DNA of 47,139 nt, from the NCBI RefSeq assembly GCF_016908315.1, contig NZ_JAFBDQ010000020.1, positions 1-47,139 of the forward strand, read 5' to 3'. Shown here piece after piece: positions 8,072 to 17,334 of the stretch (its first letter is position 1; each line of letters opens with the position of its first letter). Both the position numbers and the translations under genes were made by a program. Source of the stretch: Halanaerobacter jeridensis (lineage in GTDB: Bacteria; Bacillota; Halanaerobiia; Halobacteroidales; Halobacteroidaceae). The notes beneath the pieces were generated by a model. That model did not search any database. It saw only the letters and a list, made by a program, of their open reading frames with translations, and was not told where the DNA came from.

Positions 8072-8103
8072 TTAAAATCAATTATCTATTTTTCATTAAA
8101 TTT

Positions 8104-11100
8104 TTATTCTATACTTTTCCCAGCAAATTTTTCAATCAATATAACTCCATTAACTGCTTCAAATTGCACCATAGCATCTTTCACCACAGCAGTCCGACCA
8201 GTATAGAAATTGTGGACTTCTGTTCCATCTGCAAATATATCTTTTACTCTAACTTTTTCTCGGCCGTTAGCATTAACTTTAAATACTACTTTATCTTCAA
8301 TTCTTCCATCATTATCCCGATCCCAAGTTCGCCCATAAGTGTTCTTAGCTAGCTCTATTTGTTGACCTGCACCTACAGCTGGATGTTCTTTCCTAAACTG
8401 CCCTAATTTTCGCCAGTGCCGCAATACTTTTTGCTTTTGTTTATCCCAAGGATAATCAGCCTTGGCTGCTTGTTGAGGGGTTAAATAAGCCGGAGCACTT
8501 CTATTAATTTCATCTCCATAAAATATTTGTACAGCCCCTGGAGTTAATAATAATTTAGTTCCGGCAGTAATTTTGTCATTCATTCCTGCCAAACCGCGAT
8601 TCATAGATGAAATATAGCTTAATACATTAAAGTGGTCGTCATTATTGATCTTAATTGCATAATTACCCCAGAGTTGACCTATCTGCTCTATAGATTGTTG
8701 ATTAGAAAAATGAGTATTTAATAAAGCATCAAAATCTGTCATTTGGTCTTGATTATTATCATTATAATAATCATTCTTTACCACACCATGATTATTAACT
8801 TCTCCTAACAACCAAAAATCTTCATTCCATTTAGCTCCAGGAGATTGAGGATGACTCTGACGCCAATTTTTTAAAGCTTGCTGGGCTGCTCCTTTTAACT
8901 CTCCCCATCTCTCTTTACCTACATTAGAAACTGCCCGGCATCTAAATCCATCAATTCCAAATTCTCTAACCCAGGCTGATAACCACTTAATTAAATAATC
9001 TCTAGGAGCAATTCCTAAATCCTTTCTTAAACTTTGCGCTTCAGGAATTATCCACTGCTGATGATTATTTTTTTCTTGCTGCCACTTCGTTTTCAATACT
9101 GGTGGTAATCCTTGGTCTGTATTAACTTCTGTTTTAAAATCCGGGAACCCATGCAAATTTTTAGTCAACTTATCCTTGCCTTCCGAATCATAGCCAGGTA
9201 AGTCATAGCGAATCCAATTTGGCCCCCACCAATTAGCCCATTTAGATTGCCCACTTGTATAATCAATCTTATTTTGATAATCTACCCAACTACCACTACT
9301 AGTTGGAGCCCAATTGTTACTTAAAGATTTATCAACCCAATTACCAAAATTATATTGATTCATATCCTGAATTGTATTTTTACCAGGATGATTAAGCACT
9401 ACATCCATTACCACTCTCAAATCATGTTTATGAGCTGTATTCATAAATTTTCTAAATTCAGTAACTGTTCCTATATTTTTATCAATTGCTGTATAATCTA
9501 AAGCGTGATATCCATCATAAGCATATTTAGCAAATTCCCCCTTTTTACCTCCACCTACAAAACCATGGACCTGTTCATACGGAGCACTAATAAAAAGAGT
9601 ATTTACACCTAACTTATCAAAATATCCTGCTTTAATTTTTTCAGTTAAGCCTACAATATCTCCACCATGAAAAGTACCAATTTTACTACCCATAGCATCT
9701 ACTTGAGGCCGTCCATAAGAATTGTCATTTTCAGTGTTAGCATTATAGAATCTATCTAATAAAACATAATAAGCTGTTGTATTTTGCCAACTAAATCCTT
9801 GTTCTAAAGTTTGAGATTCTTCTTTAATTCTCTTAAATTCAAAACTTTTTTCAGACCTTCCTTTTGAATTAACAGCGCTCACTTCTAAAGTAGCAGATTC
9901 TCCAACTTCCTTCAAGTAATCTTTCAATTGTATTTTAGTCTCTTGTCCCTGCAAATCAATCTTAGTTCCAGCTAACTCAGCAGATTTAGAGGTAATATGA
10001 GCACCAGATACATTAATGGTTATAATTTGACTACCAGGATAAATTCCTCCAGCAGGAGTAATTGAAATTTGAGGTTTACTCAACTTATAAGGTGGTTTAG
10101 CATGCCATTTATCACCGTCATACCAAGCATTCTCTGTTGAAGTTGAATTAATTTCTTTTTCTTTCCCATCAAACTGAATTACTAGTTCTTCTTTACTCTG
10201 AGGAAGATATCTATCAGCAATCTTAAATAAATACCAATTTTGTGGTGCCTCTGCTGCTGCTTTCATTTTAGCAGGTTGAGTATTACTATACCCCATTTTC
10301 TCAGTAATGTTTTCTCCATTTTCAGTCTCAACTACAATGCTCGGAGATTTGTTTTGAGCAGAGTAATAATAAATTCTACTCCCAGAAAATTCAGGGATAG
10401 AAGCCTTTCTAGGGCCAACTACATCACTACTAATTCCACTTTCAGCTACCGCCTTAATCCAATAATAATAATTTGTATCATCTTCTATATTTTGATCTAA
10501 ATAGGTATTCTGTTCTACTACAAATGAAATTTTATTGGCTTGAGAAAAATTATTAGTCTGACTACGATAAATATTATATTTGAGATTTTCATCTTTCCAA
10601 TTTAATTTCACCTGGGTATCACCTAATATTTGCGTTGAAAAGCGTTGCGGTGCTTCCGGCGCTGATTCCCAAACTACACTAACTCCTAAGCCACCACTGC
10701 CATTTTTACAATCCAAATTAATTTTAGTTACTTGATTAGGTAAAACTACTAATTCAGATTTAGTATCACTAAAAACTTCATTTTCCTTGGCGCTTAAAGA
10801 TAACTTCAAATTATATTGTCCTACTTCTATGTTCTGAGCACTAAAATTAGCTACTGCACTATTATCTTTAGGGTTAACATTAATTTCTTCTGTATATGTT
10901 CCTGCATTTTTAGTGACTAAACTTACCGTTCCTGAATCTACATCAGAAGGTAAATTATGCAAATCAACTATTACATTTTTAGTTGCTAAAAACTGTAGCT
11001 CATCAACTGATTTAGTAGCATCAGTACTACTGATTACTGCTTGGTCACTGCCTTGGTAAACATAATGTCCTTCATCATCTTTAACCTTAACTTCAATATC

Positions 11101-11430
11101 ATAACTATCATCCAAACTTAAGTCATCAAAGCTAAAAACAACTTCTGATGCATCTGCACTCACATCTTTATCATCTTGTTCCACTAAATTGTGATTTTCA
11201 TTGTTAGTGATAGTTATTTCAACATTAGATAAATCAATTTGGTCTTCTACTGCTAAAGCTGAACTACTATTATTAGTAATAATATTTTGTAAATAAACAG
11301 TTACTCTTAAAGAACCCGTACTAGTTATAAACTCCTCTTTTTCATTACGCGTATTTGTACAACCTCCTAATACTAATACCAAAATTAACAAAACACTCAG
11401 CAGTTGCAGTTTATTCTTTATTATACCCAT
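8104..11430 (-). CDS. Large lipoprotein with MalS-like GH13 domain lacking catalytic residues
   Basis: This protein of about 1108 residues starts with a lipoprotein signal (lipobox LVLGGC). It has Ig-like N-terminal modules, a fibronectin III-like module (around residues 262-350), further beta modules including ISITPAGGIYPGS, and a GH13 domain (about 555-1010). That domain strongly resembles E. coli MalS: GTFHGGDIVGLTEKI, AYDGYHALDY, DVVLNH, PRDYLIKWLSAWVREFGIDGF, LTPGAVQIFYGDE. However, the nucleophile motif GFRxD reads GFRCR (Arg at about 832), GEAW reads GEVN, and the HD of region IV reads MN. Hydrolysis is therefore unlikely, and a glucan-binding role is possible. The start at 11430 follows AAGAGGAG by 9 bases; the ATG at 11439 directly abuts that site. 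It is a single-gene transcript. Confidence 0.88.
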   Translation of the reverse strand: MGIIKNKLQLLSVLLILVLVLGGCTNTRNEKEEFITSTGSLRVTVYLQNIITNNSSSALAVEDQIDLSNVEITITNNENHNLVEQDDKDVSADASEVVFSFDDLSLDDSYDIEVKVKDDEGHYVYQGSDQAVISSTDATKSVDELQFLATKNVIVDLHNLPSDVDSGTVSLVTKNAGTYTEEINVNPKDNSAVANFSAQNIEVGQYNLKLSLSAKENEVFSDTKSELVVLPNQVTKINLDCKNGSGGLGVSVVWESAPEAPQRFSTQILGDTQVKLNWKDENLKYNIYRSQTNNFSQANKISFVVEQNTYLDQNIEDDTNYYYWIKAVAESGISSDVVGPRKASIPEFSGSRIYYYSAQNKSPSIVVETENGENITEKMGYSNTQPAKMKAAAEAPQNWYLFKIADRYLPQSKEELVIQFDGKEKEINSTSTENAWYDGDKWHAKPPYKLSKPQISITPAGGIYPGSQIITINVSGAHITSKSAELAGTKIDLQGQETKIQLKDYLKEVGESATLEVSAVNSKGRSEKSFEFKRIKEESQTLEQGFSWQNTTAYYVLLDRFYNANTENDNSYGRPQVDAMGSKIGTFHGGDIVGLTEKIKAGYFDKLGVNTLFISAPYEQVHGFVGGGKKGEFAKYAYDGYHALDYTAIDKNIGTVTEFRKFMNTAHKHDLRVVMDVVLNHPGKNTIQDMNQYNFGNWVDKSLSNNWAPTSSGSWVDYQNKIDYTSGQSKWANWWGPNWIRYDLPGYDSEGKDKLTKNLHGFPDFKTEVNTDQGLPPVLKTKWQQEKNNHQQWIIPEAQSLRKDLGIAPRDYLIKWLSAWVREFGIDGFRCRAVSNVGKERWGELKGAAQQALKNWRQSHPQSPGAKWNEDFWLLGEVNNHGVVKNDYYNDNNQDQMTDFDALLNTHFSNQQSIEQIGQLWGNYAIKINNDDHFNVLSYISSMNRGLAGMNDKITAGTKLLLTPGAVQIFYGDEINRSAPAYLTPQQAAKADYPWDKQKQKVLRHWRKLGQFRKEHPAVGAGQQIELAKNTYGRTWDRDNDGRIEDKVVFKVNANGREKVRVKDIFADGTEVHNFYTGRTAVVKDAMVQFEAVNGVILIEKFAGKSIE

Positions 11431-11723
11431 TAATCCCATCTCCTCTTAATTCAATTTAGCCATATATATCCATATACTTTAAACTAAACAACAATCTACT
11501 TTTAGAAATTCCTACTTCGCTTATTATCTCTCATCCATAAGCCCAATGAATAATTGCCCTTTAATATATTATAACATATTTATATTTCATTTACTACATT
11601 ATGCCTATTTTTCAAACTATTTCTTGCTATTAAGTATCATAAAAGGTACTCTCTTTTCATTTTCTACTTTGATTTTACAACCATAAATATCTTTTATATT
11701 CCGCAGCTTGTCCTGAAAAATTA

Positions 11724-11762
11724 ATTACAAATACTAATAGAGTGATTATGAGTATTTGTAAT
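11724..11762. repeat. 12-bp perfect inverted repeat in the non-coding gap
   Basis: ATTACAAATACT (11724-11735) and AGTATTTGTAAT (11751-11762) enclose a 15-base loop. It could be a weak terminator on the minus strand or a binding site. The rest of 11440-11845 is AT-rich, and I see no gene there. Confidence 0.5.
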
Positions 11763-11844
11763 ATTTTCCATCATAGTTTATTTCATTTACAATGCGCTTA
11801 TATTATTAATTGTATTATAATTAACCAAGGTCTTCAACAACTTA

Positions 11845-12066
11845 TCTATATAAAACTTCACTTTGTAAGTGAAGTTTTATAGTAACAAGTAATAAGAAAA
11901 GAGTGATGAGTAGAAAATCAAAAACAAAGTCAAAATCAAGTTCAAAACCTTTCATTTCAAAGGAATTTAAATGGGGTTTGAGGTTTTGACTTTAAGGTTT
12001 TTACTCATTACTGATTACTTTTTACTCGTCACTATAAAGTTGCACTGAAAGTGCAACTTTATATAG
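11845..12066. repeat. 220-bp imperfect inverted-repeat element (MITE-like)
   Basis: The ends TCTATATAAA and TTTATATAGA are inverted copies. Inside each end lies a hairpin: 11849-11881 (ATAAAACTTCACT stem) and 12033-12063 (TATAAAGTTGCACT stem). Farther in, GAGTGATGAGTAGAAAA matches the inverse of TTTTTACTCATTAC, and AAAGTCAAAA matches TTTTGACTTT. The whole stretch can fold as one long hairpin with side hairpins at its base. It contains no reading frame. It looks like a miniature mobile element or a structured RNA. Confidence 0.65.
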
Positions 12067-12100
12067 ACAAATCGCGAGCTATAATAACTCGCGATTTGTC
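12066..12100. terminator. Hairpin after the second small spoIIG-linked gene
   Basis: GACAAATCGCGAG (12066-12078) pairs perfectly with CTCGCGATTTGTC (12088-12100), a 13-bp stem with a 9-base loop. It lies 47 bases after the end of the small gene on the minus strand. The T run after it is poor, so it may be a weak terminator, or part of the neighbouring repeat element that it touches. Confidence 0.5.
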
Positions 12101-12146
12101 TTCAACCTACCTCTATAGACTTACTTTGCTGATTAGAACTATTTTC

Positions 12147-12422
12147 TTATGCTGTTTCTAATTCCTTAAGCCAATTTTCGTCTAACTCATCAAATATCTC
12201 TGTGGGAATCAAGTATATATAGCCTTCGAATTCTAAAAATTGATGTCTAGTCCATTCTTTGAATTTATTTTCTCTCTTCTCTGCTCCCGAGTCTATTAAA
12301 TACTCACAAATTTTCTTATATCTCATCTTTTCTGGCATATTATCAATCTTGCGTTTTGAAATAGCAAAAAACTCCTGCATCAATTCTGCACTAGTCATTA
12401 TTTCATCATTCATTAATTTCAT
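12147..12422 (-). CDS. Small protein of unknown function, paralogue of the preceding gene
   Basis: I do not recognise this 91-residue protein. It contains MTSAELMQEFFA, YKKICEYLIDSGA, FLEFEGYIYLIPTEIFDEL and ends near WLKELETA. It is acidic and predicted mostly helical, without membrane segment or signal. GGGGG stands 7 bases before the ATG. It is clearly related to the gene just upstream (12822-12502), with the same motifs in the same order, so the pair arose by duplication. Both follow sigE in the same direction with short gaps, so expression at the onset of sporulation is likely by inference. Confidence 0.75.
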   Translation of the reverse strand: MKLMNDEIMTSAELMQEFFAISKRKIDNMPEKMRYKKICEYLIDSGAEKRENKFKEWTRHQFLEFEGYIYLIPTEIFDELDENWLKELETA

Positions 12423-12501
12423 TTCAATTCCCCCAATTAGTTGATTTTTATAGTATATTTTTAGAATATATAAGTTAAACTTCTAATTTTTATATCAGTC
12501 T

Positions 12502-12822
12502 TTAGCTAGCAACTTTAGAATTACTCTTATGCGTACCACTATCCTCTTCTACAGCCTCTAATTCCTTAATCCAACTCTCATCTAATTCATCAAATATCTC
12601 TGTTGGAATCAAATACATATCTCCTTCTAGTTCTAAAAATTCATGCTTAGCATATTCTTCAAGCCGCTTCTCTTTCTTCTTAGCTCCAGCATCTATTAGA
12701 TATTCACAGATCTTTTCATATCTTACCTTTTCTGAAATATTATTAATCATTCTCTCTGACATAGCAAAAAACTCTTTCATCAACTCTGCACTAGTAAGAA
12801 CCTCATTACCTATCATTTTCAT
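12502..12822 (-). CDS. Small protein of unknown function in the sigE operon
   Basis: The protein has about 106 residues and no family that I recognise. Visible parts are LTSAELMKEFFAMSER, YEKICEYLIDAGA, a lysine and glutamate-rich helix, FLELEGDMYLIPTEIFDEL and a polar tail of about 20 residues absent from its paralogue. The start at 12822 (MKMIGNE) is preferred because GGGGG lies 8 bases before it and it matches the paralogue's start. An ATG at 12837 overlaps the sigE stop by one base (TAATG). Translational coupling to sigE is possible. In Bacillus sigG occupies this place. Confidence 0.75.
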   Translation of the reverse strand: MKMIGNEVLTSAELMKEFFAMSERMINNISEKVRYEKICEYLIDAGAKKKEKRLEEYAKHEFLELEGDMYLIPTEIFDELDESWIKELEAVEEDSGTHKSNSKVAS

Positions 12823-12836
12823 TTGCATCGCCCCCA

Positions 12837-13574
12837 TTATTTCATTTTTTTAATTTGTTTTTGTAATTTATTAATAATCCGTTTCTCCAAACGGGAAATA
12901 TAAGATTGAGAAATACCTAAAACATCAGCTACTTCTTTTTGAGTTAATTCTTGTTTGTCTTTGCGTAACCCAAAACGTAAAATCATGATTTTTCGCTCTC
13001 GTTGGGTTAAACTTTCCATCGCCTCTAATAATAATTCTCTATCTACTTCCTCTTCAATATACTTATAAATTAATTCTATATCTGTTCCTAATACATCAGA
13101 TAATTTCAACTCGTTCCCATCCCAATCTACATTTAATGGTTCTTCAAAGGATAGTTCTGATTTTTTCTTATTATTTTTTCTAAGATACATTAAAATTTCA
13201 TTTTCAATACATCGTGAAGCATAAGTAGCAAGTTTGATATTTTTACTTACATCAAAAGTATTCACTGCTTTAATCAATCCAATCGTTCCAATAGATACTA
13301 AATCTTCAATATCAATTCCCGTATTATCATATTTACGAGCAATATAAACAACTAAACGCAAATTACGTTCAATCAATACCCCTCTAACCGTCTTATCTCC
13401 CTCCTCTAATTTAGCCAATAAATAGTCTTCCTCTTGATTAGACAGAGGGGGTGGCAGAGTTTGACTACTGCCTACATAAAATATTTTTTTGGCTTGATAA
13501 AGCCCTAAAATTTGTAATAACTTAATCACATATAATCTAAGTTTCCAACTTACTTTCATTAACACCTTAGTCAT
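12837..13574 (-). CDS. sigE: Sporulation sigma factor SigE (with pro-sequence)
   Basis: SigE directs RNA polymerase in the mother cell early in sporulation. The N-terminal pro-sequence (about residues 1-30, [19 protein letters not shown]) is removed by SpoIIGA. After it come [14 protein letters not shown], the core-binding region [17 protein letters not shown], region 2 [14 protein letters not shown] and [15 protein letters not shown], and region 4 with a helix-turn-helix [20 protein letters not shown]. At 245 residues it aligns along its whole length with Bacillus SigE. The ATG at 13574 lies 9 bases after AGGAGG. Its protease gene is immediately upstream in the same operon. Confidence 0.97.
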   Translation of the reverse strand: MTKVLMKVSWKLRLYVIKLLQILGLYQAKKIFYVGSSQTLPPPLSNQEEDYLLAKLEEGDKTVRGVLIERNLRLVVYIARKYDNTGIDIEDLVSIGTIGLIKAVNTFDVSKNIKLATYASRCIENEILMYLRKNNKKKSELSFEEPLNVDWDGNELKLSDVLGTDIELIYKYIEEEVDRELLLEAMESLTQRERKIMILRFGLRKDKQELTQKEVADVLGISQSYISRLEKRIINKLQKQIKKMK

Positions 13575-13605
13575 CAGAAAATTCCTCCTAATTAATTTTT
13601 TAAAC

Positions 13606-14517
13606 TTAAGTTCCAGACATCTTAAATAATTCCGGATTTAATAAAGCTTGATAGTCATCATTTTGATTTAATTTACCCTTTTTTAACGCTATTATAGCAC
13701 GATCAGTACTTAATTCCTCTTCTTTAGTTTTAATTAAAATTTCATCAGGCCTGAATCCGATCAGCATTCCATTTTCTGCTCCCAAAGAAGAAAATGGAAT
13801 TAATCTAAAACGTTTGGCCCAAGATGTTTCAATATCTTGCTCAAATAATAAACTTTGATCTGCTTCAGCTGATTCTAATAATTTAATTACTTCTACTGGC
13901 AATAAATCAGCCAATGCTTCTAATTCTACTACAATCACTGGAATCTTAGTTAAGGGATCTTGCAAATGATTACCAGTGTCTACTAAGGCAACTAGTTCTT
14001 CAACTTGTTCACCAAAAGTAATTTCAATTCCTAAACAAAAAATATTCGGTAGTATCTTTTGTTGAATAAATATCCAACCAAATTGTCCAATAATAATAAT
14101 AAATAATGAAGCAAAAATTATTAGCCATAAATTATCAGGTGAAATACTTAAAATTCCAGCTAAGCTATTTAAAGGCGAACCACCTGTTAAATTATAGAGA
14201 GCTAAAATACCTCCTGCAGTAGCAAAAGTAATTAAATAAAAGTAACCTACTACCTTAAAAAACTTTTTTACTTTTAAAGGAGCAAATGAACCTAAAATCA
14301 TGAGCATAGAAATAATAATATGAATAAAAATCCGGTTTAAAAAACTAAATTGCGGTAAAATAACTAAAATTGTATAACAAGTACCTAATAATGAAACTAA
14401 CAACAAACGCCAAATCTTATATTTTAAATCTGATAATTTAGCTGCAGCCCATAGTAATAAATAATTCATCATTAAATTAACACCTAATAATAAATCTAAA
14501 TAAACAACTAATTTCAT
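13606..14517 (-). CDS. spoIIGA: Sigma-E processing protease SpoIIGA
   Basis: SpoIIGA is an aspartic protease that cleaves pro-SigE at the forespore septum after a signal from the forespore protein SpoIIR. The first half (about residues 1-155) has five hydrophobic helices. The second half is a cytoplasmic protease domain with the catalytic aspartate in [18 protein letters not shown] (about residue 183) and a later [15 protein letters not shown]. At 303 residues the length is usual. The gene starts the spoIIGA-sigE transcript; 242 bases upstream separate it from the ftsZ end and contain the proposed Spo0A sites. Confidence 0.95.
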   Translation of the reverse strand: MKLVVYLDLLLGVNLMMNYLLLWAAAKLSDLKYKIWRLLLVSLLGTCYTILVILPQFSFLNRIFIHIIISMLMILGSFAPLKVKKFFKVVGYFYLITFATAGGILALYNLTGGSPLNSLAGILSISPDNLWLIIFASLFIIIIGQFGWIFIQQKILPNIFCLGIEITFGEQVEELVALVDTGNHLQDPLTKIPVIVVELEALADLLPVEVIKLLESAEADQSLLFEQDIETSWAKRFRLIPFSSLGAENGMLIGFRPDEILIKTKEEELSTDRAIIALKKGKLNQNDDYQALLNPELFKMSGT

Positions 14518-14629
14518 GCAGTAATTATCCCCATCCTTCCCTATATAATAAATATGTTATAAGACATTAAAAATATAACTAATAAAACAAATAAACTAAG
14601 CACTATTAAATCACCATTAAAAAACTGTT

Positions 14630-14636
14630 TTCGACA
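14630..14636 (-). promoter_or_regulatory. Spo0A box upstream of spoIIGA
   Basis: TGTCGAA on the minus strand, within TTGTCGAAAA, matches the Spo0A binding consensus exactly. It is 113 bases before the spoIIGA start. The spoIIG promoter of Bacillus is activated by phosphorylated Spo0A, so the location is as expected. Confidence 0.6.
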
Positions 14637-14711
14637 ATAATTTAGCAATTATTGAATTTTATCATTTTTTCTCTTACATCTTATATTTTATTACTACATC
14701 TTATATTTTCT

Positions 14712-14718
14712 TGTCGAA
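14712..14718 (+). promoter_or_regulatory. Second Spo0A box between ftsZ and spoIIGA
   Basis: TGTCGAA on the plus strand lies just past the T run of the ftsZ terminator and 75 bases from the first box, in opposite orientation. It could bind Spo0A for spoIIG control, although the distance is larger than in Bacillus. Confidence 0.5.
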
Positions 14719-14755
14719 ATAAAAAATCTCGATGCCCCTAGGGACATCGAGATTT
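14715..14755 (-). terminator. Intrinsic terminator of the dcw operon after ftsZ
   Basis: On the minus strand AAATCTCGATG pairs with CATCGAGATTT (14755-14745 with 14734-14724), closed by three further GC pairs after one mismatch. It is followed by TTTATTT. It lies directly after ftsZ and insulates spoIIGA from the division genes. Confidence 0.85.
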
Positions 14756-14759
14756 GAAA

Positions 14760-15881
14760 TCATCTATTCTTATTTCTCCGCAGGAATGCGGGTATATCTA
14801 AATCATCATCTCCAAAAGATTGAATATCAAAATCATCTTCTGGCTTTTGTTGTTGTTTTTTTCTATTAGATTCTGACTTTTCTTCTTCTTCAACTGACTG
14901 CTCAGCAGGTTGTTCTTGTTCTCCACGGTCAAAACCCGTAGCAATAACTGTAACTTTAACTTCATCATTTAATTCTTCATCTACTACTGAACCTAAAATA
15001 ATATTTGCTTCTGGGTCTGCTACTTCAGAAATAACCTTCGCCGCTTCGTTAGCCTCATGTAATCCTAAATCTGAACCACCAGTAATATTTAATAATACTC
15101 CTTTTGCACCTTCAATTGAAGCCTCTAATAACGGAGAAGCAATTGCTGTTCTAGCTGCTTCAACAGCTCGATTATCACCTGTAGCAGTTCCAATACCCAT
15201 TAAAGCAGAACCTGCATCAGTCATAATTGTTTTTACATCAGCAAAATCAAGATTAATTAAGCCCGGAATAGTTATTAAATCAGAAATACCTTGTACGCCT
15301 TGTCTTAACACGTCATCAGCAGTTTGAAATGCTTCTACTAAGCTAGTCTGTTTCTCTACGACATCTAATAGACGATCATTAGGAATAATAATTAAAGTAT
15401 CAACCTTTTCTTTTAATCTTTCAATCCCATTTTGAGCTTTTTTCATTCTCTGACGACCTTCAACAGTAAATGGTTTAGTCACAACTCCAACTGTTAAAGA
15501 GCCTAAATCTTTAGCTATTTCAGCAATAACTGGAGTCGCTCCTGTACCAGTTCCACCGCCCATTCCTGCTGTAATAAATACCATATCTGAACCTTCCAAT
15601 GTTTCAGCGATCATATCTTCACTTTCTTCAGCTGCTTGACCACCAATTTCAGGATTAGCACCTGCTCCTAAGCCATTAGTTAATTCATCTCCAATCTGTA
15701 AAGTGATCTCAGCATTAGAGGAAACTAAAGCTTGACCATCAGTATTAACTGCTACAAATTCAACACCTTTAAGTCCTGAATCAATCATGCGGTCAACAGC
15801 ATTATTCCCACCACCGCCTACTCCTACAACTTTTATATCAGCAAATTGTTCCATTTCTGAATCAAATTCGAAAGTTGACAT
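14760..15881 (-). CDS. ftsZ: Cell division GTPase FtsZ
   Basis: FtsZ polymerises with GTP into the Z-ring at mid-cell. Visible parts are [14 protein letters not shown] at the nucleotide pocket, [12 protein letters not shown], the tubulin signature [14 protein letters not shown] (about residues 106-119), and [11 protein letters not shown] with the T7 loop residues for GTP hydrolysis. After the globular domain (to about 320) there is a charged linker and the C-terminal peptide [12 protein letters not shown], which binds FtsA and other membrane tethers. At 373 residues it is normal. It is the last gene of the cluster, 28 bases after ftsA, and ends at a strong terminator. Confidence 0.98.
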   Translation of the reverse strand: MSTFEFDSEMEQFADIKVVGVGGGGNNAVDRMIDSGLKGVEFVAVNTDGQALVSSNAEITLQIGDELTNGLGAGANPEIGGQAAEESEDMIAETLEGSDMVFITAGMGGGTGTGATPVIAEIAKDLGSLTVGVVTKPFTVEGRQRMKKAQNGIERLKEKVDTLIIIPNDRLLDVVEKQTSLVEAFQTADDVLRQGVQGISDLITIPGLINLDFADVKTIMTDAGSALMGIGTATGDNRAVEAARTAIASPLLEASIEGAKGVLLNITGGSDLGLHEANEAAKVISEVADPEANIILGSVVDEELNDEVKVTVIATGFDRGEQEQPAEQSVEEEEKSESNRKKQQQKPEDDFDIQSFGDDDLDIPAFLRRNKNR

Positions 15882-15909
15882 TTATAATGTCCCTCCTTAA
15901 TCTCCTGAA

Positions 15910-17196
15910 TTAAAACACACTTTTAAACCAATCTTTAACCCTATTAATAAAGTTTTCCATCAATTTATCTTCATCTTGATTTTGGGATACATCATTTAAT
16001 CCCATTTCTGCACCATAACGAACTAATCCTACTGCTGTAGAAAAGATTGCTCCACTTTCTTCAGACATATGATTATAATCTTCACCTAAATCATATATAG
16101 AGCCATCTAAGTAATCTAATAAGCCATCCAAATTATTAGGCTTGCCACTTCTAACTGGCATCTCTAATTTTTGTGATACAAAATCAGGCAATCCTTTCAA
16201 CAACGAACCTCCTCCAGTGATTACCATTCCAGCTGGAACCAAATCTTGGCATTTTCCTTTCCTCAATTCATCATTTACCATAGTAAATATTTCATCAATC
16301 CGAGGTTCTATAATTTCAGCCAATCTTTGGCGTGAAACTGTTCGCTGTTGTGCTCCAGAAGTATCTACAATATCAATTTCTTCATCTGCATCAACTAACC
16401 TAGCTTCAGCCGAACCATGTATGATTTTTATTTTTTCAGCATTAGTCTTAGGAGTTCTGAGGCCTACAGCTATATCACTTGTAACATGATCACCACCGAC
16501 AGGCAAAATAGCCGTATACCAAATGCTACCTTCTTTAAATACAGCAATATCTGTAGTCCCACCTCCCATATCTACGAGCACCACTCCTAGATCTTTTTCA
16601 CTTTCTGATAAAACAGCTTTACTAGCAGCTAAAGGCTGAAGTACAATATCTTCTACTCCAATCCCAGCTCGATTAACACTTTTAGCTAAGTTCTGAATAG
16701 AAGTTACAGAACCAGTAACAATATGGGTTTCTGCTTCTAATCTCACTCCTGCCATCCCTAATGGGTACTTTATATCTTTACAACCATCAACAATATATTC
16801 TCTCGGTAAAGCATGAATTATCTCACGCTCAGGCGGAATAGAAATAATCTTAGTTGCATCCATAACTCTTTCAATATCTTCATGAGTAATCTCTTTATTT
16901 TCTCCCGTTACAGCCACTACACCATGGCTATTCAGTGAAGAAATATGAGACCCTGCTATACCAACAAACGCAGATTCTAACTCTAGTCCCGCCATTCTTT
17001 CTGCCTCATCTACTGATGCTTCAATTGATTTCACAGTATCATCTATATCAACAACCATACCTTTTTTTAAACCTTTAGAAGGGCTAGTCCCAACCCCAAT
17101 TATATCAGTTATTTCCTCATCAGAAACTTCAGCAATAATTGTACATATTTTAGTCGTTCCCACATCTATACCTGCAACTACATTTCGCGGCGCCAC
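15910..17196 (-). CDS. ftsA: Cell division protein FtsA
   Basis: FtsA is an actin-like ATPase that ties FtsZ filaments to the membrane. AGIDVGTTKICTII is the phosphate 1 motif, VDMGGGTTDIAVF phosphate 2 and VITGGGSLLKGLP the adenosine motif. The SHS2 (1C) domain lies around residues 85-165. The C-terminal FINRVKDWFKSVF is the amphipathic membrane-targeting helix. The length is 428 residues. It starts with GTG after AGGAGGG. It stands directly upstream of ftsZ, as in most bacteria. Confidence 0.97.
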   Translation of the reverse strand: MAPRNVVAGIDVGTTKICTIIAEVSDEEITDIIGVGTSPSKGLKKGMVVDIDDTVKSIEASVDEAERMAGLELESAFVGIAGSHISSLNSHGVVAVTGENKEITHEDIERVMDATKIISIPPEREIIHALPREYIVDGCKDIKYPLGMAGVRLEAETHIVTGSVTSIQNLAKSVNRAGIGVEDIVLQPLAASKAVLSESEKDLGVVLVDMGGGTTDIAVFKEGSIWYTAILPVGGDHVTSDIAVGLRTPKTNAEKIKIIHGSAEARLVDADEEIDIVDTSGAQQRTVSRQRLAEIIEPRIDEIFTMVNDELRKGKCQDLVPAGMVITGGGSLLKGLPDFVSQKLEMPVRSGKPNNLDGLLDYLDGSIYDLGEDYNHMSEESGAIFSTAVGLVRYGAEMGLNDVSQNQDEDKLMENFINRVKDWFKSVF

Positions 17197-17334
17197 TAAA
17201 TGCCCTCCTTTCTATAATTAAACCAGACTAAAAACTATCTTGTTTGTTTTTAAATTTGTCTTCCTTTACTCTTAAATTCAATAAATATCTTAGTTTTCCT
17301 TTTTTTATATCCATTTTTTTGTTTCCAATTGAAA

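Noticed and set aside
10240-10500. Plus-strand ORF inside the amylase-like gene
   Set aside because: It is an antisense frame; the protein has no recognisable feature.
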